DNA of 62,586 bases. Origin: Cyanobacteriota bacterium (GTDB lineage Bacteria; Cyanobacteriota; Cyanobacteriia; Cyanobacteriales; Microcoleaceae). The stretch is from positions 1-62,586 of the forward strand of contig JANYGO010000056.1 in the NCBI GenBank assembly GCA_025362325.1, written 5' to 3'. Each line of letters starts with the position of its first letter. The first letter of the stretch is position 1. This document shows positions 1-8,079 of the stretch, piece by piece. The notes under the pieces are model-generated. The model had not been told where the DNA came from, ran no database searches, and was given only the letters and a program-made list of their open reading frames with translations. The translations under genes were made by a program, and so were the position numbers.

Positions 1-246
1 GAGTCAGAAAGAGTAAATCAAGTTGCACGCTGGTTGCTAGAACAAATTGATTGTCTAAAAAAAAATGTAGACAAAATTCAGAGTGATATTATTGACCGTT
101 ATCAAGAAAGGCTCGATAAGGCAAACCAAGAAATTACCCTAAATTATGAAAAGCAAAGAAACGTCTGGCAACCTATGAAACAAAAAGCTCAAAGCTTAGC
201 AGAAGAATTTTCTAGCTTGGACATAATCCTAAAAAATGAGTGTTAA
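1..246 (+). CDS. C-terminal part of a coiled-coil protein (truncated by window edge)
   Basis: The reading frame is open from the first base and ends at a TAA at 244-246, so the true start lies left of the window. The visible 81 residues are charged and rich in Lys, Glu and Gln with a heptad-like pattern, which suggests a helical or coiled-coil tail. No enzymatic motif is visible. It is followed 55 bp downstream by an unknown gene and then by a dynamin-like GTPase, all on the same strand. Bacterial dynamin genes often occur in groups, so this could be the tail of a second GTPase of that kind; that is inference from position only. Confidence 0.6.
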   Translation, partial: ESERVNQVARWLLEQIDCLKKNVDKIQSDIIDRYQERLDKANQEITLNYEKQRNVWQPMKQKAQSLAEEFSSLDIILKNEC

Positions 247-301
247 ATTCAAATGAATATTAAGGAACACCAATCAAATTTGCTATTGGAGCGATAAAGA
301 A

Positions 302-862
302 ATGGATTTTGAAAAAATTAGGGATACTGCTAAAGTTATCCAGGATGTTGTTGCTACAGCTATCCAGGATGTTGTTGCTACAGCTACCAAATTTGTGGAG
401 CGGCCAAATTCTCAAGAACCAAAGAGGAAGCAAACGCAAGGAGACTCATCAAATAATAGACCAGCTCTAGCTCCTTCTCCAAAAAAGTCTTCCGTGTCTG
501 TAGCTTTGTGTCTTATTGTTCCAGCATCGGTGGTGGGAAATATCAGAGAAAATCATACAATTAATGTCTCTGATATAGAAACACTAATAGAAAATGCTTC
601 ATATTTTCTATGTACAAGTCCTGAAGAGGCGAATACCATACAGCAGCGTCTAAAATTAACTAACGAAGATATTAAAGATGTAAGTGAACAAAGAGAAATT
701 TACGTCAGGATTAACATTGCTGATGGAGAAGACATGATTGGGAAGAAAGTCCCATATATTTTAAAAAGAAATCTCCCTTCTAATGGACAAGGTACGGTGG
801 AAAAATTAGCTTGTCTGGAATATCTATCTGTATCTGGCTTAGAAAACTTTAACCGCATTTAA
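302..862 (+). CDS. Unrecognised protein upstream of the dynamin-like GTPase
   Basis: A 186-residue protein that I do not recognise. Residues about 10-30 contain a perfect duplication of an eight-residue block (IQDVVATA), followed by a polar Pro/Ser/Lys-rich linker to about residue 65. A more globular part follows (residues 66-186), starting with a hydrophobic strand (SVSVALCLIVPASVV). It ends 11 bp before the dynamin-like gene and is very probably cotranscribed with it. Its function could be as a partner or regulator of the GTPase, but nothing in the sequence proves this. The start ATG at 302 follows a weak purine stretch (aaagaa). Confidence 0.7.
   Translation: MDFEKIRDTAKVIQDVVATAIQDVVATATKFVERPNSQEPKRKQTQGDSSNNRPALAPSPKKSSVSVALCLIVPASVVGNIRENHTINVSDIETLIENASYFLCTSPEEANTIQQRLKLTNEDIKDVSEQREIYVRINIADGEDMIGKKVPYILKRNLPSNGQGTVEKLACLEYLSVSGLENFNRI
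337..384 (+). repeat. Perfect 24-bp tandem duplication inside the unknown gene
   Basis: The 24-bp unit beginning tatccaggatgttgttg occurs twice back to back without a mismatch. It keeps the reading frame and duplicates eight residues. Perfect identity suggests a recent slippage event. Confidence 0.9.
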
Positions 863-873
863 GGAACCTCAAA

Positions 874-3186
874 ATGGATTGGAAAACAGCATCTTCTTAC
901 TATGAAGCTCGTCTTAGCGAGGCTCTCAACGTGCAGCGACACGCGGTTAACTTAGCTATGTTACCCCAAGCTGAAGTTCCGGCTCGATTAAAAGAGGTAC
1001 TTTTACAAGAAGCCGAACCAACTCGCCGCCAACTTGAAAGACTTAGAAAGCGTGAGTTTCGCATCGCTGTTGTCGGGCTAGAAAAAGCCGGAAAAAGCAC
1101 ATTTATTAATGCTTGGCTAGAATGCGATTTACTTCCAGCTAAGGGAGGAAGATGTACGTTTACAACCACCCAAATTTATTCAGTTGAAAATGAGTCCGAA
1201 CAAAGGCTGGAAGTACAAGCGAGAACTGAAGAAGAGTTTATCAATTTACTAAAGGAACTTGAGAAAGTAGGGGCAAAAGAAGACCTAAATACTATAAAAA
1301 TAAACGAAGTAACTTTACAACAGGTAAAAAAAGAAGGTAATCTTACTTTTCCCTTTACTAGACTGGAAGATATTAGGGAACCGCTAAAGAAGTATGTAGC
1401 AGATGAAAAGTATGCTCACGCTGTTTTAGAAGCTCGACTTTATACTAACAAACTTGCTCAAGCTGAAGGGATTGTTTTTTATGATGTTCCGGGTTTAGAT
1501 TCTGGTTTAGCAAAGCACGTTGACGAAGCACAAGAAATGCTGTCTGACTGTGATGCTGTAATATTGGTACAACGATTTACGAGCCTCCGAGAAAAGGAAC
1601 TAGAAATAATAAAATTCACAGAACTTGGTGATAAAAACGTCACCGTTGCTGATAAGCTATTTGTTTTTTTAAGTCGCATTGATTCATTAGGTAGTGCAGA
1701 GGCGCTTAAAACACATATTGAAGAAGCTTCTCAAGATTGGTTAAGGCGTGCAAACCTTCCACCTGAACGCATTGTATATGGTTCAGCGGGAGCATATCTA
1801 ATTTTGAATGGTTTAGCAGGAGAACAGACTAAGTTAGAAATTGGTGACGCAAGTAATATCCAAGCTCAGTTGAAGAGATTAACTGGAATTACCGATGAAG
1901 AAACTATCAATAAAAATGGCACGGGCATTCCAGAAATTAAAGATAAAATATTTAACTATATCAACACTGAGCGTGTCTCTATTTTAAAGAAAAGATGCGA
2001 AGCGTCTATCAATAAAATTTTCAGCAATTCTGAACAAATTTATATTACACTCAGCAAAAAGTATCCAGAAAATCCTGAAGAAGCAAAGCTATTTGAAGAA
2101 AATAATCGGCGGGTTTTATTTACAGAATGGTGGAATCGAAAATGGGAAACAATCAAAGCTGATTTACAAAAATACTATGAATATTCTGTTGTCAACAAAT
2201 CCTTAGATAGTTATAATGCTAAGTCATTCACTCAAATAGAAAAATTTAGAGAACGATATTTACAAATCGTTGAGAATGAAATGCAGAAACTCAGGGAGGA
2301 AACATTTAAAAAGAAAGATACTATCTTTCTTGCTAACTCCAATCCAGAGTTTGACCGCATGAAAGCCAATTTTGCATGGCGTGATGATTTGTACGGTGAT
2401 ATTAGTAAGCTTCTCTCTGCAATTGCTCATCAACTTGCTTTAGAACTTAAGGATGAAGCATTAAAATTAGTTGAATATATGACAAGTTTATTATGGGAAA
2501 GTAATCAAGTAAAACCCAGGCTGATTGAAAATTCAGAGGAGTATTTTTTAGCAAAACTAGAGAATAGCTTAAGTGTATTGTTTTTACGCTTTGCTCGTCC
2601 AGTTGCTGAAGCGCTGATTCGCGGCCCAGTTAATAGTGATACTCGAAATAAAATCATCAAAAGTTTAGGGGTAGATATTGAAATTATTGATAACTACTAT
2701 AGTGGTGAAGAAGCTGCCTTTAAAGTTCTCAAGAAATATGTAAAGTATGGTTCAGATTTACTATTTAATTCTGAGATTCGGCAACAAGTATTAGGAGTTA
2801 CAGAAGTAGCAACACAAATTGCTGGGGTAGCAACGCAGATAGTAGTAGATGTTTCTAAAGACCTCATATCTTCACAAGAATCTGTAGTTTTTGAGGTAGA
2901 AAATGATATTAATGCGTTTGAAGAATACCTACGCTATGCAATTTTTAGTGCTGCTGGTTTCGAGTCATACTGTATTCAAGAACTGAAGGGTTTAGTTGAT
3001 AGTTTCCGAGACAAAGAAGGTACTTGGACTGGCGTTGCTCTCAATGAGTGGTTGCAGGAAAATCCACTTATGTTTGCTGAAATACCTGATAACTTGAAGT
3101 CACAAGAATCGAATTTAGAAGTTAGCGAACGATTGAGGCAATTATCTATTGCTTTAAAAAGAAGTCGTTCGCCGGAGGTACTGTGA
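874..3186 (+). CDS. Dynamin-like GTPase
   Basis: A 770-residue large GTPase. GTPase motifs are visible: P-loop GLEKAGKST (residues 68-76), a switch-I region with TFTTT (95-99), the DxxG motif DVPGLDS (204-210), and a SRID sequence (267-270) where the G4 (T/N)KxD motif is expected. The remainder is long and helical, as in bacterial dynamin-like proteins that remodel membranes. A hydrophobic, Val/Ala-rich stretch near residues 640-670 could be the membrane-contacting paddle. G4 departs from consensus in its Lys position, which is common in divergent bacterial members. It is downstream of two co-directional genes. Membrane fission/fusion or stress protection are family roles; the specific job here is unknown. 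Confidence 0.85.
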   Translation: MDWKTASSYYEARLSEALNVQRHAVNLAMLPQAEVPARLKEVLLQEAEPTRRQLERLRKREFRIAVVGLEKAGKSTFINAWLECDLLPAKGGRCTFTTTQIYSVENESEQRLEVQARTEEEFINLLKELEKVGAKEDLNTIKINEVTLQQVKKEGNLTFPFTRLEDIREPLKKYVADEKYAHAVLEARLYTNKLAQAEGIVFYDVPGLDSGLAKHVDEAQEMLSDCDAVILVQRFTSLREKELEIIKFTELGDKNVTVADKLFVFLSRIDSLGSAEALKTHIEEASQDWLRRANLPPERIVYGSAGAYLILNGLAGEQTKLEIGDASNIQAQLKRLTGITDEETINKNGTGIPEIKDKIFNYINTERVSILKKRCEASINKIFSNSEQIYITLSKKYPENPEEAKLFEENNRRVLFTEWWNRKWETIKADLQKYYEYSVVNKSLDSYNAKSFTQIEKFRERYLQIVENEMQKLREETFKKKDTIFLANSNPEFDRMKANFAWRDDLYGDISKLLSAIAHQLALELKDEALKLVEYMTSLLWESNQVKPRLIENSEEYFLAKLENSLSVLFLRFARPVAEALIRGPVNSDTRNKIIKSLGVDIEIIDNYYSGEEAAFKVLKKYVKYGSDLLFNSEIRQQVLGVTEVATQIAGVATQIVVDVSKDLISSQESVVFEVENDINAFEEYLRYAIFSAAGFESYCIQELKGLVDSFRDKEGTWTGVALNEWLQENPLMFAEIPDNLKSQESNLEVSERLRQLSIALKRSRSPEVL

Positions 3187-3207
3187 GGGACTGAAACTAC
3201 AGGAAAA

Positions 3208-3335
3208 TAGACCTTTTGCAAAAGTCCTTTTAATGAAATTATAAGGACGGGCTCTCCGGCCCATCCCACAAAAATCATCTTTTCTTGTGGAATGGGCGGG
3301 AGAGCCCGTCTTAGCTATTTTTTGCAAGAGGTCTA
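3208..3335. mobile_element. MITE-like element with TA duplication
   Basis: The terminal inverted repeats GACCTTTTGCAAAA (left) and TTTTGCAAGAGGTC (right) pair with one mismatch. Each is flanked directly by TA, the target duplication typical of IS630/Tc1-mariner elements. Inside lies a second strong inverted repeat (gacgggctctcc ... gagagcccgtc, about 3246-3310). No ORF is inside. It starts about 20 bp after the dynamin-like gene and could also act as its terminator. The rest of the 3187-3569 gap shows nothing I can name. Confidence 0.7.
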
Positions 3336-3569
3336 ATTTAACATAAGTCTGTGGGTCCGATCGCCCAAAACATCTTCCACCATCTTCAATCAGCTTCTAA
3401 TCCGCCGAAAAAATACCCTCCCCGATCGCACGCTTAACCTCTTCCCAGCAACAGCGGACGCACTTTCATACCGCCCCAAAACCCGGTCATCCGAGAGGGA
3501 GTGCGTTTGAGGTATTTGTTCGCGTAAATGGCGCGATCGCCCCCTCAAACGTAATCCCGGCGCATCGCC

Positions 3570-4478
3570 TCAATCTTCCTGCGGCAAATTTTCCAGCCAA
3601 ACCTCTAAATCCTCGATCGACTGAAAATCCAACAATTCCTCTGCTAGAGTTTCAATTTGCTCGATCGACAAATCAGCAATTCTAGTGGTGATAGATTCCG
3701 GCAAAATTCCAACTCGCCGATTTAACAGACGGCGATTTAACTGACGTAAAATCAAGGCTCTTCCTTCTTGTGCGCGGCCTTGTGCGCGGCCTTGTTCGAT
3801 GCCTTGTTCGATGCCTTGTTCACGGCCTTCTTCCTTAGCTTCCCGATAAAACCGCGTTTCCTCAAGCGTAATCCCTAACATCGCCTCTGCCTCCCTTCGG
3901 TTCAAATTGGTAAACTTGTAAACCAGTATCGTCGTCAGCATCTCTATTATTGCGCGACTAGCTGCTTCCGACTCCTCCCGCTGCGATCGCCCCAGCAACA
4001 ATCGGGCCACTGTCGGCGTACTCGCTTCATCGAGGGTTGTCAAAGCCATTAGCGCCACTCCCAGCGGCAACTGTTCGATCGCACCCAACTCATCCAAATA
4101 TACCAGATGCACCTGATTGCTGCTCAAGAGCGATCGATAGGGATGCGTTTCTGATTGTTCAGTCGATCGACTCGGATAAATTACCACCGCTTCCCAATCA
4201 GTAAATCGCTGACGATTGCGATAGAAATACAAAAACGACTCACCAAACAATCTCTCATAAAGCAATTCATCCCGCTGAAACTGCACCTCACAGAAATATA
4301 CAACTCCAGGTTCAGCATCCGGTGGCAAAAACACCCCATCAATTTCAAACTTCGGTTCTTTCACAGCAACCGAGTCAAATCGATACTGTTCTGCATTCAA
4401 TGGTGACTCTTCCAATAACTCAAACAGCAGCGTCGGAGCTTCTTGAAATAACTTATAAAAAATTGAATCTCGACGCAT
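3570..4478 (-). CDS. Rpn/DUF2887-type PD-(D/E)XK nuclease-like protein
   Basis: A 302-residue protein of the cyanobacterial DUF2887 group, related to Rpn recombination-promoting nucleases and 'putative transposases'. The N-terminus (RRDSIFYKLFQEAP) is typical. The nuclease core is visible as EIDGVFLPPD (about 46-55), with the catalytic-type Asp, followed by VYFCEVQFQRDE (about 59-71), a D...ExQ variant of D...ExK, and a conserved LYERLFGESFLYFYRN segment. Near residues 218-238 there is a low-complexity EQGxEQGRAQG run from a short tandem repeat. It is transcribed against its neighbours. Such genes are multicopy in filamentous cyanobacteria, and their biological role is unsettled. Confidence 0.75.
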   Translation of the reverse strand: MRRDSIFYKLFQEAPTLLFELLEESPLNAEQYRFDSVAVKEPKFEIDGVFLPPDAEPGVVYFCEVQFQRDELLYERLFGESFLYFYRNRQRFTDWEAVVIYPSRSTEQSETHPYRSLLSSNQVHLVYLDELGAIEQLPLGVALMALTTLDEASTPTVARLLLGRSQREESEAASRAIIEMLTTILVYKFTNLNRREAEAMLGITLEETRFYREAKEEGREQGIEQGIEQGRAQGRAQEGRALILRQLNRRLLNRRVGILPESITTRIADLSIEQIETLAEELLDFQSIEDLEVWLENLPQED

Positions 4479-4770
4479 TAACTCAACATCTCCTCTAGCC
4501 TGTGCAACTTATCCAAAATCCGCAAGCCAGAATCAACAAGCGTGACTCATTACCCGCTTGACACTCGTCTGGTGCGTCAATAGTAGCTTGTTTGATGCGT
4601 CCACAGGATCTAGCGTGCGATCGCCCACTCACACCTGATCCCGCACCTCAACAACCGCCAAAAACTCAGAATTGCCACAAAAATTCAAAATCCCAAACCC
4701 AAAACTCCCGAAGCCCAGTACGATCGAGATAGTTAGCAAAAATAAGTAAAAACCTACGAGGGTAAATTTT

Positions 4771-5841
4771 ATGGATCTGGTCTTACTCCAGAACTGGCTG
4801 GACAACATCTCCTTCGCCATCTTGTTCTCAACAATGCTCATCTACTGGGTTGGGGCAGCATTCCCCGGCATTCCCTACCTATCAGCCCTAGGAAGCGCAG
4901 GAATGGCCGTCGCCAACCTCTCCATCGCCGCCTTACTCGGTTCTAGGTGGATAGAAGCCGGCTACTTCCCACTCAGCAACCTCTACGAATCCCTATTTTT
5001 CCTAGTTTGGGGAATCACCGCCATCCACCTAGTCGCGGAAAACATGAGCCGTTCCCGCCTAGTAGGAGTAGCCACCTCCCCCGTAGCAATGGCAATATCC
5101 GCCTTTGCAGCCCTGACTCTGCCCGACACCATGCAATCGGCAGAGCCCCTAGTACCCGCCCTCAAATCCAACTGGCTGATGATGCACGTTAGCGTCATGA
5201 TGCTCAGTTACTCAACTTTAATGGTAGGAGCATTGCTGGCGATCGCATTTTTAATCGTCACCCGCGGCCAAAAAATCGAACTCACAGGTAGTTCCTTCGG
5301 CACCAACGGCAACCGTAACGGCAACTACCGCATCCAACGCGCTCAAAACCCCGAATCTCCAACCCTCGAAACAGTCGGCGACAGCGCATTAGCTTTCAGC
5401 GAACCATCTTTCAACCCCAACAATAACGGTTCAGGCACCACCGCAGTGCTCGAATTAGCAACCGTTCAAACCGCATCAACCGCCCCAACTCAAACCGCAG
5501 AACCTCTCTCGCCCCAGCGCTTGAATCTAGCAGAAACTCTTGATAACATTAGCTATCGCATCATCGGTTTAGGATTCCCCTTACTCACAGTTGGGATTAT
5601 TGCCGGTGCCGTTTGGGCTAACGAAGCTTGGGGCTCATACTGGAGTTGGGACCCGAAAGAAACTTGGGCGCTGATTACTTGGTTAGTATTTGCTGCCTAC
5701 CTCCACGCCCGCATCACACGCGGCTGGCAGGGAAGAAGCCCAGCAATTTTAGCCGCCACAGGTTTTGTGGTAGTTTGGATTTGCTATCTAGGCGTTAATC
5801 TGTTAGGCAAAGGTTTACATTCCTACGGTTGGTTTTTCTAA
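4771..5841 (+). CDS. ccsB: System II cytochrome c biogenesis protein CcsB (plastid CcsA type)
   Basis: A 356-residue polytopic membrane protein for haem delivery and attachment to apocytochromes c on the lumenal/periplasmic side, acting with Ccs1/ResB. The diagnostic haem-binding WWD signature is visible at about residues 288-305 ([18 protein letters not shown]), with conserved His further on ([23 protein letters not shown] at the end). Hydrophobic segments cover residues about 15-160 and 250-356. Between them (about 175-245) lies an Asn/Thr/Pro-rich low-complexity linker. The ATG at 4771 follows a stretch without a strong ribosome site. The partner Ccs1 is not in this window. Confidence 0.9.
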   Translation: MDLVLLQNWLDNISFAILFSTMLIYWVGAAFPGIPYLSALGSAGMAVANLSIAALLGSRWIEAGYFPLSNLYESLFFLVWGITAIHLVAENMSRSRLVGVATSPVAMAISAFAALTLPDTMQSAEPLVPALKSNWLMMHVSVMMLSYSTLMVGALLAIAFLIVTRGQKIELTGSSFGTNGNRNGNYRIQRAQNPESPTLETVGDSALAFSEPSFNPNNNGSGTTAVLELATVQTASTAPTQTAEPLSPQRLNLAETLDNISYRIIGLGFPLLTVGIIAGAVWANEAWGSYWSWDPKETWALITWLVFAAYLHARITRGWQGRSPAILAATGFVVVWICYLGVNLLGKGLHSYGWFF

Positions 5842-6179
5842 TTTTCCAGCCACCAATCAGCCACATAAAAACAGCATAAATCTAAGAATAGGGATTAATA
5901 TCATCTCCAGTTGTAGGGTGGGCAACGCCCAATACAAGTGTCAACTCAAGCCTAAAATCTTTTGTATCTCTCGTTGTTTACAGCCGAGTATCGATCCCCC
6001 TCGCATACCCCCTACTCCCCCTCCCGGGGGGCTTCGAGCGGTTCCGATCCCCCCTTCTTAAGGGGGGCTAGGGGGGATCGAGAGCCTAATAGTAAAACAG
6101 CAGACCGATACTACATTTGACGTTAAGTTGACACCAATCCAATGCCCAGCTTACTCAACTACCGAGACTGTAAACTTTA
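5842..6179. other. Non-coding gap with G/C-run inverted repeat
   Basis: No gene is supported here. At about 5995-6082 there is a run of C/T-rich sequence (ccccctactccccctcccgg) and an inverted repeat around ccccccttcttaagggggg (6053-6071), of a type scattered through cyanobacterial genomes. Confidence 0.5.
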
Positions 6180-6305
6180 TTCCCTCTTCCTTCTTCCCTC
6201 TTCCTTCTTCCCTCTTCCTTCTTCCCTCTTCCTTCTTCCCTCTTCCCTCTTCTTTCTTCCCTCTTCCTTCTGCCTTCTTCCTTCTTCCCTCTTCCTTCTT
6301 CCTTC
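6180..6305. repeat. Polypyrimidine heptamer tandem repeat (TTCCCTC/TTCCTTC)
   Basis: About 125 bp of alternating heptamers TTCCCTC and TTCCTTC run up to a few bases before the ATG of the next gene at 6312. Overlapping low-complexity ORFs on both strands here are artefacts of the repeat. Confidence 0.9.
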
Positions 6306-6311
6306 ATTAAA

Positions 6312-6791
6312 ATGACAATTGATATGGACGACTCGCAAATATTTCTCAAAGAAGACGATGTTTTGTCTGCTCCTACCAGCGCTTTGATGTATCAATGTAC
6401 ATTCAAAGCCAGCGAATTTATGACTGTGATGCAGTCAAAATTGCAAGAACAAAACTTATTCTCAGACGGCATGGATTGCGAGGTTTTAAGTGCCGGAAAA
6501 GACTGGACAAAAGGCAAACTTAGGATGCGTTTGGAGTTCTGCCCGTTAGCGAAGCCCGCCCCTACGGGGGCTACGCCAACGAAGAGGATCGCACCTGATG
6601 TCAAAGAACAAAAAGCCCTTCCCGCCGCCCCAGACACCTCAGACACCGCGCCAAACTACGGCGAAGAGAGCTCACAGCAAACTGATATAAACGAGCAAAC
6701 GACTGTCAGCGACTCAACACAAATAAGTAATAATTTTCCTAATTCTAGGTATCCAGACAGCAACCCCCACAGTCGAGGAATGTGGAGCTAA
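6312..6791 (+). CDS. KGK-domain protein carrying an in-frame interspersed repeat
   Basis: A 159-residue cyanobacterial protein. Residues about 45-78 match the KGK domain pattern, with GKDWTKGKLRMRLEFCP ending in the KGK/EF signature. Right after it the 48-bp interspersed repeat adds LAKPAPTGATPTKRIA, exactly the same block that is inserted in TilS nearby. The C-terminal 65 residues are Ser/Thr/Asn-rich and probably disordered. Start may be 6312 or 6324. The gene directly follows a long heptamer repeat, so its leader is atypical. KGK domains have no established biochemical function. Confidence 0.65.
   Translation: MTIDMDDSQIFLKEDDVLSAPTSALMYQCTFKASEFMTVMQSKLQEQNLFSDGMDCEVLSAGKDWTKGKLRMRLEFCPLAKPAPTGATPTKRIAPDVKEQKALPAAPDTSDTAPNYGEESSQQTDINEQTTVSDSTQISNNFPNSRYPDSNPHSRGMWS
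6544..6594 (+). repeat. Interspersed repeat, long form, copy A (in KGK gene)
   Basis: Begins gttagcgaagcccgccccta and ends gaagaggatcgcac. Nearly identical to copy B at 7308-7357. It lies in frame within the KGK-domain gene. Confidence 0.85.
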
Positions 6792-6924
6792 GCTGCTATT
6801 GATGGGAGATGGGAAGGGGAAGATTTTTAAGTTTTAAGTTGAGAGTTTTGAGTTGAGGAGCTTAAAACTGCACTGCCTTCCTACCACTGACAACTGTCAA
6901 CTGCCCACTCCCCACTGCTTTCCT

Positions 6925-6961
6925 AACAACCGTCAACCGTCAACCGTCAACCGACAACCGT
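6925..6961 (+). repeat. Heptamer repeat CAACCGT abutting the tilS start
   Basis: Four to five copies of CAACCGT (one CAACCGA variant) run to two bases before the tilS ATG. They occupy the place where a ribosome-binding site would be expected. Confidence 0.85.
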
Positions 6962-6962
6962 A

Positions 6963-8072
6963 ATGCCTGAATCTGACCATTGGACGCACCTCCACGCTCA
7001 ACTGCACCGGACACTGCTGCAACGACAAATTTTGCCCTCGAATCAGCGATTGTTAGTAGCAGTATCCGGCGGACAAGATTCTCTGTGCTTAATTAAATTA
7101 CTGCTAGATTTGCAGCCAAAATGGGGCTGGAATCTAGCAATTGCTCACTGCGATCACCGCTGGCGTTCTGATTCCCAATCTAATGCCAATCATGTAGAAA
7201 ATTTAGCTAAAAATTTGGGAATATCCTATTATTTGCAAACAGCCTCCGACATCCCCAAAACCGAAGCAGCCGCCAGACAGTGGCGATATCAAGCTTTAAC
7301 CGAAATTGCGTTAGCGAAGCCCGCCCCTACGGGGGCTACGCCAACGAAGAGGATCGCCCGCAACTACCCATACATTGTGACAGGCCACACAGCCAGCGAT
7401 CGCGCCGAAACACTCCTCTACAACCTAATTCGCGGCAGCGGCGCCGACGGACTTTCCGCCCTGACTTGGACGCGCCCCCTTGCCGATTTGCGTTGGCGAA
7501 GCCCTCGAAGAGGATCGGACAATCTGGATGAAAATCCTCAATCTCAAATTTACTTAGTTCGTCCCTTACTGGAAATAACCCGATCGCAAACAGGTCAATT
7601 TTGTCAACAGCAAAAACTACCAATTTGGGAAGATTCCACAAATCAAGACCTCAAATATGCCCGCAACCGCATTCGATCGCAATTATTGCCTTATTTAGAA
7701 ACTCATTTCAACCCAAAAGCCCAACAAGCCCTCGCCCAAACAGCCGAACTCCTCCGCGCCGACGTAGAATATCTCCAACTTGCAGCCAGCGACTTGCTAC
7801 AGCAAGCAATCTCTCCAATTGGAGACAGCCCGCAGGTAAAAATTCAACTGCCCGTCAAGTTAAATCGCCCGATTTTGCGAGAAGCACCCTTAGCCTTGCA
7901 GCGGCGGGCAATGCGGCAGGTACTGCTACAAATATTACCCTGTGCACCTAGCTTTCACAGCGTAGAAAAACTCACCAGCTTAATCGTAGCGCCCAACCGA
8001 TCGCAAACCGATCCATTTCCAGGAGGAGCGATCGCCCGAGTTGAACACCCCTGGATCGCTATCAACATTTAA
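6963..8072 (+). CDS. tilS: tRNA(Ile)-lysidine synthase TilS with two repeat insertions
   Basis: Converts C34 of tRNA-Ile(CAU) to lysidine with ATP and lysine, so that AUA is read correctly; essential in most bacteria. The ATP-binding PP-loop motif SGGQDS is at about residues 34-39, followed by HCDHRWR and the VTGHTASDRAETLLYNLIRGSG block typical of the family. A block of about 16 residues (LAKPAPTGATPTKRIA) interrupts the N-domain just before RNYPYIVTGH. A second short form of the repeat (LRWRSPRRGS) lies 40 residues on. Both coincide exactly with interspersed DNA repeats and keep the frame. No Shine-Dalgarno sequence is present because heptamers abut the ATG. Confidence 0.9.
   Translation: MPESDHWTHLHAQLHRTLLQRQILPSNQRLLVAVSGGQDSLCLIKLLLDLQPKWGWNLAIAHCDHRWRSDSQSNANHVENLAKNLGISYYLQTASDIPKTEAAARQWRYQALTEIALAKPAPTGATPTKRIARNYPYIVTGHTASDRAETLLYNLIRGSGADGLSALTWTRPLADLRWRSPRRGSDNLDENPQSQIYLVRPLLEITRSQTGQFCQQQKLPIWEDSTNQDLKYARNRIRSQLLPYLETHFNPKAQQALAQTAELLRADVEYLQLAASDLLQQAISPIGDSPQVKIQLPVKLNRPILREAPLALQRRAMRQVLLQILPCAPSFHSVEKLTSLIVAPNRSQTDPFPGGAIARVEHPWIAINI
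7308..7357 (+). repeat. Interspersed repeat, long form, copy B (in tilS)
   Basis: Same sequence as copy A over about 48 bp, in the same reading frame. It inserts 16 codons into the tilS N-domain. Confidence 0.85.
7490..7517 (+). repeat. Interspersed repeat, short form, copy C (in tilS)
   Basis: Short form gcgttggcgaagccctcgaa followed by gaggatcg, lacking the central part of the long form. Read in a different frame from copy B. Confidence 0.75.
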
Positions 8073-8079
8073 TTTTAGG

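Noticed and set aside
6128..6395. Several small frames of Pro-Ser-Phe or Arg-Lys-Glu-Gly composition
   Set aside because: Pure translations of the polypyrimidine heptamer repeat in different frames.
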